Numbered from the stretch's first letter, positions 51,312 through 60,608 are shown. The stretch is DNA of 64,000 bases from Streptomyces spinosus (GCF_020400655.1 NZ_JAINRC010000016.1:62001-126000), one strand, 5' to 3'. Numbers and translations are program-made. The notes: generated by a model not told the origin, from the letters alone.

Positions 51312-52070
51312 TCAGTCGCGGCTGTCCTGGTCACCCACCAGCGTGCCGATCTTCTCACCCTTGACGGCGCGGGCGATATTGCCCTCCGCGAGGAGCTCGA
51401 AGACGAGGATCGGGAGCTTGTTGTCGCGGCACAGCGTGATGGCGGTGGCGTCGGCGACCTTCAGGTCGCGGGTGATGACCTCGCCGTAGCCGAGGGCGTC
51501 GAACTTGACGGCGTCGGGGTTGGTCTTGGGGTCGGAGTCGTAGACCCCGTCCACGCCGTTCTTGCCCATGAGCAGCGCCTCGGCGTCGATCTCCAGGGCG
51601 CGCTGGGCGGCGGTGGTGTCGGTGGAGAAGTAGGGCATGCCCATACCGGCGCCGAAGATGACCACGCGCCCCTTCTCCAGGTGGCGCACGGCACGCAGCG
51701 GGATGTACGGCTCGGCGACCTGGCCCATCGTGATGGCCGTCTGCACGCGGGACTGGATGCCCTCCTTCTCCAGGAAGTCCTGGAGGGCGAGGCAGTTCAT
51801 CACGGTGCCGAGCATGCCCATGTAGTCGGAGCGGGCGCGGTCCATGCCGCGCTGCTGGAGTTCGGCGCCGCGGAAGAAGTTGCCGCCGCCGATGACGACC
51901 GCGATCTGGGCGCCGTCGCGCACGACGGCCGCGATCTCACGGGCGATCTTGTGCACCACGTCCGGGTCGACGCCCAGTCCCCCGCCACCGGAGAAGGCCT
52001 CTCCGGACAGCTTCAGCAGAAACCGGCCGCGTACTTTGCCGTCGTCGCTCTTCTGGGCCTTGGTGGTCAT
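51312..52070 (-). CDS. pyrH: UMP kinase
   Basis: The 252-residue amino-acid-kinase-fold enzyme phosphorylates UMP to UDP. Motifs: FLLKLSGEAFSGGGGLGVD, VVIGGGNFFRG, DYMGMLGTVMN and the ATP/UMP site MGKNGVDGVYDSDP. The ATG at 52070 removes 15 leader codons that do not fit. A strong hairpin upstream separates it from tsf, so it probably has its own promoter. Confidence 0.95.
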   Translation of the reverse strand: MTTKAQKSDDGKVRGRFLLKLSGEAFSGGGGLGVDPDVVHKIAREIAAVVRDGAQIAVVIGGGNFFRGAELQQRGMDRARSDYMGMLGTVMNCLALQDFLEKEGIQSRVQTAITMGQVAEPYIPLRAVRHLEKGRVVIFGAGMGMPYFSTDTTAAQRALEIDAEALLMGKNGVDGVYDSDPKTNPDAVKFDALGYGEVITRDLKVADATAITLCRDNKLPILVFELLAEGNIARAVKGEKIGTLVGDQDSRD

Positions 52071-52108
52071 GGGGATCCCAACTCTTTCACGTGTTGCACA
52101 TACGAAGA

Positions 52109-52158
52109 AGGCCATTGCCGATGGGGTTGCTTTTCGCTCCCATGCGCGGCAATGGCCT
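52109..52158 (-). terminator. Strong terminator between tsf and pyrH
   Basis: A perfect 12-bp inverted repeat (52109-52120 and 52147-52158) is extended by an inner ATGGG/CCCAT pair. On the minus strand it follows the tsf stop by 128 bases and precedes pyrH. Confidence 0.85.
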
Positions 52159-52285
52159 CCTCGTCAGATCTGCTGCCGTCCGCCCCACGCCGGGGTGTGG
52201 CGGTGTGCGCGGACGACTGCGGTCGACCCTATCGGGATTTCCTCGTGGATTTCTCCGGGGGTCGCGCGTCGATCGCGGTACGGAC

Positions 52286-53122
52286 TCAGATGCCGACCTT
52301 GATGCGCGAGAAGCGCTTCAGGGTGACACCGGCCTCGTCCAGCACCTTCTGGACCGACTTCTTGTTGTCGAGCGCGTACGGCTGGCCGAGCAGCGTGGCG
52401 TCCTTGAAGAAGCCGTTGAGACGACCCTCGACGATCTTGCCGATCGCGGCCTCGGGCTTGCCCTCGGCGCGGGTGGTCTCCTCGGCGATGCGGCGCTCGG
52501 ACTCGACGACGTCGGCCGGCACGTCCTCCTTGGAGAGGTACTTCGGCGCGAAGGCGGCGATGTGCTGGGCGACGCCCTTGGCGACCTCGGCGTTCGGCTT
52601 GTCGAGCTCGACCAGGACACCGATCTGCGGGGGCAGGTCGGGCATGGTGCGGTGCATGTAGGCGGTGACGTAGCCGTCGGAGAACTGCGCGAAGCGGTCC
52701 AGGACGATCTTCTCGCCGAGGTTGGCGTTGGCCTCGTCCACGTACGCCTGGACGGTCTTGCCGGGCTCGATCTCGGAGGCCAGCAGGGCCTGGAGGTCGG
52801 CCGGGTTCGTCTTGGCGACGTGCTCGGCGATGGCGTTGGCCACGGCCTGGAACTTCTCGCCCTTGGCGACGAAGTCCGTCTCGCACTTCAGCTCGACCAG
52901 GACACCGGAGGAGTTGTCGTCGGCGATGATGGAGACCACGGCGCCGTTCTCGGCGGAGCGGCCCTCGCGCTTGGCGACGCCCTTCTGGCCCTTGATGCGC
53001 AGCGCCTCGACGGCCTTCTCGACGTTGCCCTCGGCCTCGTCCAGCGCCTTCTTGCAGTCCATCATGCCGGCGCCGGTCAGCTCACGGAGCTTCTTGACGT
53101 CGGCGGCGGTGTAGTTCGCCAT
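52286..53122 (-). CDS. tsf: Translation elongation factor Ts
   Basis: The 278-residue guanine-nucleotide exchange factor for EF-Tu has the N-terminal signature VKKLRELTGAGMMDCKKAL and the ELKCETDFVAKG core, with normal length. The ATG at 53122 is the family start. It follows rpsB, the standard bacterial arrangement. Confidence 0.96.
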   Translation of the reverse strand: MANYTAADVKKLRELTGAGMMDCKKALDEAEGNVEKAVEALRIKGQKGVAKREGRSAENGAVVSIIADDNSSGVLVELKCETDFVAKGEKFQAVANAIAEHVAKTNPADLQALLASEIEPGKTVQAYVDEANANLGEKIVLDRFAQFSDGYVTAYMHRTMPDLPPQIGVLVELDKPNAEVAKGVAQHIAAFAPKYLSKEDVPADVVESERRIAEETTRAEGKPEAAIGKIVEGRLNGFFKDATLLGQPYALDNKKSVQKVLDEAGVTLKRFSRIKVGI

Positions 53123-53221
53123 GAGTCTGTGAGTCTTTCTCGAAGTCTGGTTTAGATCCGCACGGTCGCGACCCACATGTAGTCGCGGACCGCGTACGTC
53201 GTGCCGACCTACGGGTGAACA

Positions 53222-53250
53222 GCGGGGGCGGAGTCATGTCCCGCCCCCGC
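53222..53250 (-). terminator. Hairpin between rpsB and tsf
   Basis: A perfect 10-bp stem (gcgggggcgg / ccgcccccgc) with a nine-base loop lies 24 bases after the rpsB stop. It may terminate or attenuate, so tsf output could be partly independent of rpsB. Confidence 0.7.
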
Positions 53251-53273
53251 CGTCGAACGCTGACGGATCGGCG

Positions 53274-54161
53274 TCAGGCCTGCTCGGCCTCGGCAGCCGG
53301 GGTCTCGGCGGCCGGAGCCTCGGCAGCCGGAGCCTCGGCAGCGGCCTCGGCCGGCTTCTCGGCCTCGGCGGCCGGAGCCTCGTCCTTCTTCTCACCCTCG
53401 AGCAGGTCACGCTCCCACTCGGCGAGCGGCTCGCCCGCGGCCTTCTCGCCCTTGTCGCCGGTGGCGACGCCGGAACGGGCGATGAGGCCCTCGGCGACGG
53501 CGTCGGCGATCACGCGGGTGAGCAGGGTGACGGAGCGGATCGCGTCGTCGTTGCCCGGGATCTTGTAGTCGACCTCGTCGGGGTCGCAGTTGGTGTCGAG
53601 GATCGCGACGACCGGGATGTTCAGCTTCCGGGCCTCACCAACGGCGATGTGCTCCTTCTTGGTGTCCACGATCCAGACGGCGCTGGGCACCTTCTGCATC
53701 TCGCGGATACCGCCGAGGGTCTTCTCCAGCTTGGCCTTCTCGCGCGAGAGCACGAGAAGCTCCTTCTTGGTCAGACCGGACGCGGCGACGTCCTCGAAGT
53801 CGATCTGCTCGAGCTCCTTGAGGCGCTGCAGACGCTTGTAGACGGTCGAGAAGTTGGTGAGCATGCCGCCCAGCCAGCGCTGGTTGACGTAGGGCATGCC
53901 GACGCGGGTGGCCTGCTCGGCGATGGCCTCCTGCGCCTGCTTCTTCGTGCCGACGAACATGACCGTGCCGCCGTGGGCGACGGTCTCCTTGACGAACTCG
54001 TAGGCGCGGTCGATGTACGACAGCGACTGGAGCAGGTCGATGATGTAGATGCCGTTGCGCTCGGTGAAGATGAAGCGCTTCATCTTCGGGTTCCAGCGAC
54101 GGGTCTGGTGACCGAAGTGGACGCCGCTCTCCAGCAGCTCCCGCATCGTGACGACGGCCAT
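53274..54161 (-). CDS. rpsB: 30S ribosomal protein S2
   Basis: The 295-residue protein has the S2 signatures MRELLESGVHFGHQTRRWNP and PVVAILDTNCDPDEVDY, plus an Ala/Glu-rich C-terminal tail (about residues 255-295) of the type seen in actinobacteria. It binds the 30S head-body junction. Confidence 0.96.
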   Translation of the reverse strand: MAVVTMRELLESGVHFGHQTRRWNPKMKRFIFTERNGIYIIDLLQSLSYIDRAYEFVKETVAHGGTVMFVGTKKQAQEAIAEQATRVGMPYVNQRWLGGMLTNFSTVYKRLQRLKELEQIDFEDVAASGLTKKELLVLSREKAKLEKTLGGIREMQKVPSAVWIVDTKKEHIAVGEARKLNIPVVAILDTNCDPDEVDYKIPGNDDAIRSVTLLTRVIADAVAEGLIARSGVATGDKGEKAAGEPLAEWERDLLEGEKKDEAPAAEAEKPAEAAAEAPAAEAPAAETPAAEAEQA

Positions 54162-54192
54162 GGCCGTTTCTCCTTGGTTTCTCGGTTGTGCC

Positions 54193-54214
54193 GCCTCCGC
54201 CGGACGGCGGAGGC
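54193..54214 (-). other. Stable hairpin in the rpsB leader region
   Basis: gcctccgcc (54193-54201) and ggcggaggc (54206-54214) form a perfect 9-bp stem with a tetraloop 32 bases upstream of the rpsB ATG. If transcribed, it lies in the leader RNA and could be a feedback or processing element. No more specific evidence. Confidence 0.45.
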
Positions 54215-54434
54215 GCCTGACGCCCGCGATGCGCCGTGCCGCGAAGGACCGAGGGGCGCTTGGTACGAACCGTTGCCGGCTGCCGTACCCGGGCGTGCGA
54301 AGTCGACCCGGTGACCCGGATCGCCAGAAGAAGTGTACGGGACCGGCGGGGTACCGGGTGACGCCGCTGTCCACAGCCGGCGAGTGGTCCACAGGGCCGG
54401 GCCACGGCCGGCGGGGGTGCGGGACGGTGTCGGC

Positions 54435-55058
54435 ATGCGACGAACGATGCGATGTGCGCTGGTGTGGCCGGTACTGGCCCTGGGGCTGGCGGCGGTCCTG
54501 ATCACGCCCCTGGCCTGGGCGGACACGCCTGCCGGGGTTCCGCCGGCCCCTCCGGCGGCGCCCGTGCCGCCCGTGGCCCGCGCCTGGCCGGTCGGTGTCC
54601 GCCCACCGGTCCTGCGCGGCTGGGAACCACCGGTGACGGTGTACGGCCCCGGGCACCGGGGGGTGGACCTGGGAGCGCCGGCCGGGGCGCCCGTACGGGC
54701 GATCGCACCGGGCCGGGTGCTGTTCGCGGGCCGGGTGGCGGGACGGGGCGTGGTCTCGGTGGAAGTGCGGGGGACGGACCTGCGGACGACCTACGAGCCG
54801 GTGCGGGCGTCGGTCCGGAAAGGGGAGGAGGTGGGGGCGGGGGCGGTGGTCGGGGTGGTGGAGCCGGCGGGGTCCCACTGCGGGACACGGACGTGCGTGC
54901 ACTGGGGTCTGCTGCGGGGTGACGCGTATGTGAACCCGCTGTCCGTACTGCCACCGTGGCTGCTGGACGGGGGGCCGTCGAGGTTGCTGCCGGTGGCGTC
55001 TCAGCGGGGTCACGCCGTGGCTGTCGGGCCGGCCGTGCCCGGCCCGCGGGGCGGGTGA
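54435..55058 (+). CDS. M23-family (LytM-like) peptidoglycan endopeptidase
   Basis: The 207-residue protein has a signal peptide ending near PLAWA, a Pro-rich linker and a metallopeptidase domain with the zinc motif GHRGVDLGAP (HxxxD) and CVHWGLLRGD. The usual HxH is CxH here, a form I believe is common in streptomycete M23 proteins. It probably cleaves cell-wall peptide bridges or has lost activity. It is divergent from rpsB. Confidence 0.85.
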   Translation: MRRTMRCALVWPVLALGLAAVLITPLAWADTPAGVPPAPPAAPVPPVARAWPVGVRPPVLRGWEPPVTVYGPGHRGVDLGAPAGAPVRAIAPGRVLFAGRVAGRGVVSVEVRGTDLRTTYEPVRASVRKGEEVGAGAVVGVVEPAGSHCGTRTCVHWGLLRGDAYVNPLSVLPPWLLDGGPSRLLPVASQRGHAVAVGPAVPGPRGG

Positions 55059-55160
55059 GGCGCAGCCGCCGCGGCCGAAAGCCGGGTACGGGTCCGCCGT
55101 GGTCGTTCGCCCGGTTCCCCGCACCCCCTGCGGGGCGCTCCCCGGCCGGTGCCGGTGGGG

Positions 55161-55751
55161 TCAGCCCTTCACTCCTCCGAGCGCCATGGCCACGGCCGCG
55201 TTCGTCACCACCGTGGGATCCTCGGCCGCGCCGAGCTCGATCCGCCGGACCGCCGCGTCCACGACCCCCTGCACCAGCATCGCCGCCAGCCGGGGCTGCT
55301 CGTGTCCCAGTTCCCGAAGTGCCTCGACGATCATCGCGACCAGGCCCCCGTGGGCCGCCCGGATCTTCTCCCGGGCCCCGGCGTCCAGCTCGCTCGCGGA
55401 GATGGCGACGACCGCGCGGTGGCGCCGGTCCCCCACCAGCGCCAGCTGCTGCCGCACGTACGCCTCGACCTTGCCCTCGGCCGTCCCGGCCCGCTCCATG
55501 GCCGCCGCGACCTCCGCCGCCCACACCGGGAAATCGACCTCGCACAGCTCCTCGACCACGGCGGCCCGGGACCGGAAGTACTCGTACACGGACGACCGCG
55601 CCAGCCCCGTCCGCTCGGCCAGCGCGGGAAAGGTCAGCGCCTCCGTCCCGCCCTCGGACAGCAGGGACCGAGCCGCGTCCAGCAGGGCGGCTCGCTGCAT
55701 CGACCGGTGTTCGGCCACGGAGGCCGCTCGAATCCTTGGCACGCCGACCAC
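55161..55751 (-). CDS. TetR-family transcriptional regulator
   Basis: The 196-residue protein has a TetR helix-turn-helix (FPALAERTGLARSSVYEYFRSRAAVVEEL) near residues 40-70 and a helical ligand-binding C-terminus. It lies 31 bases downstream of whiG on the same strand and may be cotranscribed. The start is a GTG at 55751, with an in-frame GTG at 55742 as alternative. Targets unknown. Confidence 0.88.
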   Translation of the reverse strand: MVGVPRIRAASVAEHRSMQRAALLDAARSLLSEGGTEALTFPALAERTGLARSSVYEYFRSRAAVVEELCEVDFPVWAAEVAAAMERAGTAEGKVEAYVRQQLALVGDRRHRAVVAISASELDAGAREKIRAAHGGLVAMIVEALRELGHEQPRLAAMLVQGVVDAAVRRIELGAAEDPTVVTNAAVAMALGGVKG

Positions 55752-55782
55752 TGTACGGACACGCCCTTGCGGAAGGGAGGAG

Positions 55783-56625
55783 TCAGCGCCCGAAGCTCGC
55801 CAGCTTGGCCCGGAGCTGGAGCACCGACTTGGTGTGGATCTGGCTGACCCGGCTCTCCGTGACCCCGAGCACGTTGCCGATCTCGGCCAGGGTGAGCCCC
55901 TCGTAGTAGTACAGGGTGACGACGGTCTTCTCGCGCTCGGGAAGCGTGTTGATCGCCCGCGCCAGGAACCGCCGCAGCTCGCGGTCCTCGGCCACCTCCA
56001 CCGGGTTGTCGGCGGCGGTGTCCTCCAGCGTGTCCATCAGGCTGAGCCGGTCCCCGCCCTCGCCGCCGACGTGCAGCAGCTCTTCCAGGGCGACGACGTT
56101 GGCCAGCGACAACTGGCTGAACACGGCGTGCAGTTCGTCGACCTCCATGTCCAGCTCGGCGGCCACCTCCCCCTCCGTCGGCGTCCGTCGCAGCCGCGCC
56201 TCCAGGGTGGCGTAGGCACGCTCGACGTTCCGCGCCTTCTGCCGGACCGAGCGGGGGATCCAGTCCAGCGCCCGCAGCTCGTCGATCATGGCGCCGCGGA
56301 TCCGGGTGATCGCGTACGTCTCGAACTTGATCTCCCGGTCGATGTCGAACTTCTCGATCGCGTCGATCAGCCCGAACACACCCGAGGAGACGAAGTCCGC
56401 CTGCTCCACATTGGGCGGCAGCCCGACGCTGACCCGGCCGGCCACGTACTTGACCAGGGGCGAGTAGTGCAGGATCAGCTGTTCCCGCAGCCGGTCGTCC
56501 CCCGTCGCCTTGTACGACCGCCACAGCTCGTCGAGTGTCGAGGGAGCGGGCGGTCGCACGCTGCCACCGTCGCGGGCGGCTGGGGGGATCGCCGCCCGGT
56601 CGGACCCGGAGGTGTGCTGGGGCAT
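55783..56625 (-). CDS. whiG: RNA polymerase sigma factor WhiG (sporulation)
   Basis: The 280-residue FliA/WhiG-class sigma factor directs early aerial-hypha sporulation genes in Streptomyces. Region 2 (ILHYSPLVKYVAGRV; DFVSSGVFGLIDAIEKFD), region 3 (TPTEGEVAAELDM) and region 4 helix-turn-helix (LTLAEIGNVLGVTESRVSQI) are all present, and length matches the known protein. AAGGCG lies upstream of the ATG, and three 10-bp repeats lie just beyond. It stands by rpsB-tsf, as expected for the genus. Confidence 0.96.
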   Translation of the reverse strand: MPQHTSGSDRAAIPPAARDGGSVRPPAPSTLDELWRSYKATGDDRLREQLILHYSPLVKYVAGRVSVGLPPNVEQADFVSSGVFGLIDAIEKFDIDREIKFETYAITRIRGAMIDELRALDWIPRSVRQKARNVERAYATLEARLRRTPTEGEVAAELDMEVDELHAVFSQLSLANVVALEELLHVGGEGGDRLSLMDTLEDTAADNPVEVAEDRELRRFLARAINTLPEREKTVVTLYYYEGLTLAEIGNVLGVTESRVSQIHTKSVLQLRAKLASFGR

Positions 56626-56948
56626 TCGTCGCCTTGTGCCGTTCTGCCGTGAAGTGCTGTGAAGTGCCGTGGAGTGGGTGTGTGCGGGGTTCCTGGGGTG
56701 ACGTGGGGCTGCATGGGTGAGCTGACGGTCTGATGTGGGGTTGGCGCGATCTGCGCCACCGCCTTCGTGAGCGTAGCGTGACTGAGGAGTCGCGGTGTGC
56801 GAACAGGGCTGCGCCACCCGTGCGCGGGGCGCTCGCGCCGGCCGGGTGACCCCCTGCCTGGGCTCGCTCTGCGTGACCGGCCCGAGGCGCCAACTCCGGG
56901 AAACGCCAAGGGCGTCGGGGGTTCCCCCGGACGGCCGAACACGGTTGG
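56626..56948. other. 323-bp gap between dprA and whiG
   Basis: It contains the whiG promoter region and three 10-bp repeats nearest whiG. The far half is GC-rich and could hold the dprA terminator, but I see no perfect hairpin. No coding frame is convincing. Confidence 0.5.
56646..56675. repeat. Three 10-bp direct repeats upstream of whiG
   Basis: gccgtgaagt, gctgtgaagt and gccgtggagt lie head to tail, one helical turn each, 21-50 bases before the whiG ATG. They are candidate regulator-binding or leader elements. Confidence 0.8.
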
Positions 56949-58109
56949 TCAGCACGGACGGTGACCGTTTTGGACCGAGATCACCGCCTGGCGTGTCAAC
57001 TTCCAGCCGTCGCCGTGTCGTTCGACGTAACCAAGCGCTCGGAGTTCGTACAGTCTCGCGATCGCGTCGTCCCGCGTGGTGCGCGCGCCGAGCGCGATCT
57101 CTTCGGCCGGGGCCGCGCGGTCGCCAGGGAGGGCGGCGAGCACGGTCCGGGCGGCGGGCGGCAGCAGGTCGCGCGGGAGGACGGGACCACGCCGGGCCGG
57201 CGCGAGCTCGCCCATGTCACCCACGAGTTCGATGACCTCCGTGGCGTCGGTGACCAGGGTGGCCTCCGCGCGCAACAGTTCGTGCACGCCGGCGGAGAGG
57301 GCGCTGGTGACCGGGCCGGGGACGCCCATGGTGAACCGGCCGAGGCGCTGGGCGGCCCGCGCGGTGGCCAGCGAGCCGCTGCGGCAGGCCGCCTCCACGA
57401 CGACGGTGCCCCTGGTCAGCGCGGCGATGACGCGGTTGCGCAGGATGAACCGGCTGGGTGTCGGATGATCACCCGGCGGCAGTTCACCCACCACCAGCCC
57501 CTGCTCCGCGATCCGGGCGATCAGCGCGGTGTGGCCACGGGGGTAGGACTGGTCCACGCCGCAGGCCAGGACGGCGACCGTGGCGCCGTGAGTGGCGAGG
57601 GCGCCGCGGTGGGCGGCGCCGTCGATGCCGTACGCGCCGCCCGAGACGACGACCCAGCCGCGCTCGGCGAGACCGCAGGAGAGCGTGGCGGCGGCGTGGG
57701 TGCCGTACTCGGTGCAGGCCCGGGCGCCGACCACGGCCACGGACCGCAGCGCCCACATCCGCAGGTTCGGCCGGCCGCGCACCCACAGCCCGAGGGGCCG
57801 CGCGTCCCCGAGGTCGTCGAGCTGCCGTGGCCACTCGGCGTCACCCGGACAGACGAACCGCGCCCCGACGGCGCGGGCCGCCTCGAGGTCCCGCTCCGGC
57901 TCGGCCCGTCGGGCCCGCGCGACGAGCCCCTCCCACCGGTTCGCGCTGACGCCCGGCAACGCGTCCTTGCCGCACCGCAGCCGCCGCACCACCTCCCCCA
58001 CCCCGAACTGCCGCACCCAGCGCCCACCGACCTCGTCCCCCGCCTCCACGACCCGCCCGAGGAACACCCGCCCGAGCAGTTCGGCACTGGGCTCCCGCTC
58101 TCCGGTCAT
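56949..58109 (-). CDS. dprA: DNA-processing protein DprA
   Basis: The 386-residue protein has a helical N-terminal part, the Rossmann-like core (VVGARACTEYG, VVSGGAYGIDGAAHRGAL, PRFILRNRVIAALTRGTVVVEA-type motif) and a C-terminal winged helix (ARTTRDDAIARLYELRALGYVERHG region). It loads RecA on incoming single-stranded DNA. The ATG overlaps the stop of the ComM-like gene by four bases (ATGA). Confidence 0.93.
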   Translation of the reverse strand: MTGEREPSAELLGRVFLGRVVEAGDEVGGRWVRQFGVGEVVRRLRCGKDALPGVSANRWEGLVARARRAEPERDLEAARAVGARFVCPGDAEWPRQLDDLGDARPLGLWVRGRPNLRMWALRSVAVVGARACTEYGTHAAATLSCGLAERGWVVVSGGAYGIDGAAHRGALATHGATVAVLACGVDQSYPRGHTALIARIAEQGLVVGELPPGDHPTPSRFILRNRVIAALTRGTVVVEAACRSGSLATARAAQRLGRFTMGVPGPVTSALSAGVHELLRAEATLVTDATEVIELVGDMGELAPARRGPVLPRDLLPPAARTVLAALPGDRAAPAEEIALGARTTRDDAIARLYELRALGYVERHGDGWKLTRQAVISVQNGHRPC

Positions 58110-59731
58110 GTCAGCGCTCCGATGGCCAGCGGTACCCCGCGGGGGACGCCGGTGCGCAGTTGCAGGGCCAGGGCGACGTCGGTGGTGTCCGGACGGTCGT
58201 GTCCGACGAGGTCGGCGACCGTCCAGGCGACGCGCAGGACACGGTCGATCCCGCGGGCGGTGAGCACGCCCCGCTCCAGGCTGCGTTCGGCGTCGTCCAT
58301 GGCCCCGGGGGCGGCGTGGTACCGGCTGCGCAGTTCGCGGCCGGGCACCTCGCTGTTGGTACGCCACGGGGTGCCGGCCAGGCGGGCCGCAGTCCGCTGC
58401 CGGGCCTGCCGTACCCGGTCGGCCACGGTCGCCGTGGACTCTCCGCGGGCGCCGGGCTCGGTGAGCTGGGCCCGGGTGACCGGGTCGACCTCGACGCGCA
58501 GATCCACCCGGTCCAGCAGGGGGCCGGACAGCCGGGAGTGGTAGCGGCGGATCGCCGACGGCGGACACTCGCACAGCGAGTCGCGGAGTGAGAAGCGTCC
58601 GCAGGGGCAGGGGTTGGCGGCCAGGACCATCAGGAACCGCGCCGGGAACCGGACCACGCCCGCGCTCCGCGCGATGACGACGTGCCCCGACTCCAGCGGC
58701 TGCCGCAGGGCGTCCAGGGTCTGGCTGTGGAACTCGGGCGCCTCGTCCAGGAACAGCACGCCGCGGTGGGCGAGGGACACCGCGCCGGGCCGGGCGATAC
58801 CCGGTCCGCCGCCGACGAGTGACTGCATCGTCGCCGAGTGGTGCGGGGCGCAGTAGGGGGCGACGTCGATGAGCGGCTTGCCCGGGGGCAGCAGCCCGGC
58901 GACCGAGTGCACGGCCGTGACCTCCAGCGACTCTTCCCGGGCGAGGCGGGGAAGGACGGCGGGCAGGCGCTCCGCGAGCATGGTCTTGCCCGCGCCGGGC
59001 GGTCCCTCCAGGAAGAGGTGGTGTCCGCCCGCCGCCGCGACCTCGACGGCGGTGCGGGCGGCGATCTGCCCGACGACATCGGCCAGGTCGTGCTCGTGGT
59101 CCTGGGGGGTGGCTCCGATGCTGTGCATGCCGGTGGCGGCGCCCGTGCCCGGTACGCGCAGGCCCGCCAGGAGGGGGTCGGGCCGCCCCTGTTCGTCCGG
59201 TGTCTCGTCGGGGACGGGCTCCTCGGTCAGGACCGCGACGAGCTGGCGCAGACTGCGGACGCCCAGCACGGACACACCGGGGACCAGCGAGGCCTCGGCG
59301 GCGGCGCACTCGGGTACGACCACCTGCTCGTACCCGGCGCCGGCCGCCGCGAGGACGGCCGGCAGGATGCCGCGGACGGGGCGCACCCGGCCGTCCAGGC
59401 CGAGCTCTCCGATCATGACGATGTCGGCGAGGACCCGCGGGTCGATCCGTTCGGCGGCACCGAGCACCGCGCAGGCGACGGCCAGGTCGAACCCCGAGCC
59501 GGCCTTCGGGACGGAGGCCGGGCTGAGTCCGACGGTGAGCTTCTTCTGCGGCCATTCGCCGCCCGAGTTCACCACCGCCGCCCGCACCCGGTCCCGGCTT
59601 TCCGTCAGGCTCTTGTCCGGGAGCCCGACCAGGGTGAAGGCCGCGACTCCGGGCTCGAGGTCGGCCTGGACCTCGACGACCACGCCTTCGACGCCGACCA
59701 GGGCGACCGAGCACGTACGGGCGAACGCCAT
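58106..59731 (-). CDS. YifB/ComM-like Mg-chelatase-family AAA+ ATPase
   Basis: The 541-residue protein has an N-terminal Lon-S16-like ChlI domain (GLPDKSLTESRDRVRAAV), a central AAA+ module with Walker A EGPPGAGKTM and Walker B GVLFLDEAPEF, a cysteine pair region (NPCPCGRF ... LCECPP), and a C-terminal Mg-chelatase helical domain. ComM helps branch migration during natural transformation. Linkage to dprA and yraN is standard. Confidence 0.92.
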   Translation of the reverse strand: MAFARTCSVALVGVEGVVVEVQADLEPGVAAFTLVGLPDKSLTESRDRVRAAVVNSGGEWPQKKLTVGLSPASVPKAGSGFDLAVACAVLGAAERIDPRVLADIVMIGELGLDGRVRPVRGILPAVLAAAGAGYEQVVVPECAAAEASLVPGVSVLGVRSLRQLVAVLTEEPVPDETPDEQGRPDPLLAGLRVPGTGAATGMHSIGATPQDHEHDLADVVGQIAARTAVEVAAAGGHHLFLEGPPGAGKTMLAERLPAVLPRLAREESLEVTAVHSVAGLLPPGKPLIDVAPYCAPHHSATMQSLVGGGPGIARPGAVSLAHRGVLFLDEAPEFHSQTLDALRQPLESGHVVIARSAGVVRFPARFLMVLAANPCPCGRFSLRDSLCECPPSAIRRYHSRLSGPLLDRVDLRVEVDPVTRAQLTEPGARGESTATVADRVRQARQRTAARLAGTPWRTNSEVPGRELRSRYHAAPGAMDDAERSLERGVLTARGIDRVLRVAWTVADLVGHDRPDTTDVALALQLRTGVPRGVPLAIGALT

Positions 59732-60097
59732 TCAGGCCACCCCCCGCGCGTGCTCGACGGACGGGGCGCCCCGGTGGGGCAGCAGGACACCGACGAGATC
59801 GATGCGGACGCCGCCCGGTGGCGCTCCTCCGTGGGCCTGGAGCCAGTGCTCGGCCAGGGCGCGGAGCCGGGCGGCCTTCGCGGGGGTCACCGCGGCCATC
59901 GGGTGTTCGTAGCCGCCGCCCCTGCGGGTCTTCACCTCGCAGACGACCAGGGCGTCGCCGTCCCTGGCCACGATGTCGATCTCGCCGGACCTGCCGGAGC
60001 GCCAGTTGCGCTCCAGGATCGTCATTCCCTGTTCCGCCAGCCGCCGGGCGGCCAGGTCCTCGCCGTACTTGCCGAGTCCGTTGCGTGCCTTGCTCAT
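59732..60097 (-). CDS. YraN-family (UPF0102) putative endonuclease
   Basis: The 121-residue protein has GKYGEDLAARRLAEQGM, the nuclease-like GEIDIVARDGDALVVCEVK (D-ExK pattern) and a normal family length. Its stop touches the start of the ComM-like gene. GGAGGTGG lies upstream of the ATG at 60097. Confidence 0.9.
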   Translation of the reverse strand: MSKARNGLGKYGEDLAARRLAEQGMTILERNWRSGRSGEIDIVARDGDALVVCEVKTRRGGGYEHPMAAVTPAKAARLRALAEHWLQAHGGAPPGGVRIDLVGVLLPHRGAPSVEHARGVA

Positions 60098-60243
60098 GTC
60101 GGCACCACCTCCGGCGCCAACGGTCACGCATCCGGCCGAGCGATGTTGATCTTGGTGGACCACTCAGCGGTTGTGGAAAACTCCGTCACCCGGCCCCGCG
60201 GACCACGCCGCCCACCCGGTCATTGACCCGGCCGTCCGCCCGG

Positions 60244-60552
60244 TCACCCGCCCGGCAGCTCCAGATCGCTCTTGTTCAGCTCCTCGATGTTCACGTCCTT
60301 GAACGTCAACACCCGGACCTGCTTCACGAAGCGAGCCGGCCGGTACATGTCCCAGACCCAGGCATCAGCCATGGTGACCTCGAAGAAGACTTCGCCCTGT
60401 ACCGAGTGCACCTGCATCTCGTAGTCGTTGGTGAGATAGAACCGCCGCTCGGTCTCGATCACGTATTTGAACAGACCGACGACATCTCGATACTCCCGGT
60501 AGAGCTTCAGCTCCATCTCGGTCTCGTACTTCTCGAGGTCCTCGGCGCTCAT
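60244..60552 (-). CDS. DUF2469-family protein
   Basis: The 102-residue acidic protein matches the highly conserved actinobacterial family (MSAEDLEKYETEMELKLYRE at its start; ERRFYLTNDYEM). Role unknown; it is almost always found between rnhB/lepB-type genes and yraN. Confidence 0.92.
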   Translation of the reverse strand: MSAEDLEKYETEMELKLYREYRDVVGLFKYVIETERRFYLTNDYEMQVHSVQGEVFFEVTMADAWVWDMYRPARFVKQVRVLTFKDVNIEELNKSDLELPGG

Positions 60553-60608
60553 GGCATGTTCCCCTTCAGCCGTGCGATCCCCCCATTGTGCGCCAGTCCC
60601 GGGAACCC

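Noticed and set aside
53274..55124. 616-residue extension of ribosomal protein S2
   Set aside because: S2 starts at MAVVTMRELL (54161); upstream codons are antisense to the M23 gene.
56949..60131. A single 1060-codon minus-strand frame spanning dprA and the ComM-like and YraN genes
   Set aside because: Only the dprA part (from 58109) encodes a conserved protein. The rest is an out-of-frame reading of the ComM-like and yraN genes.
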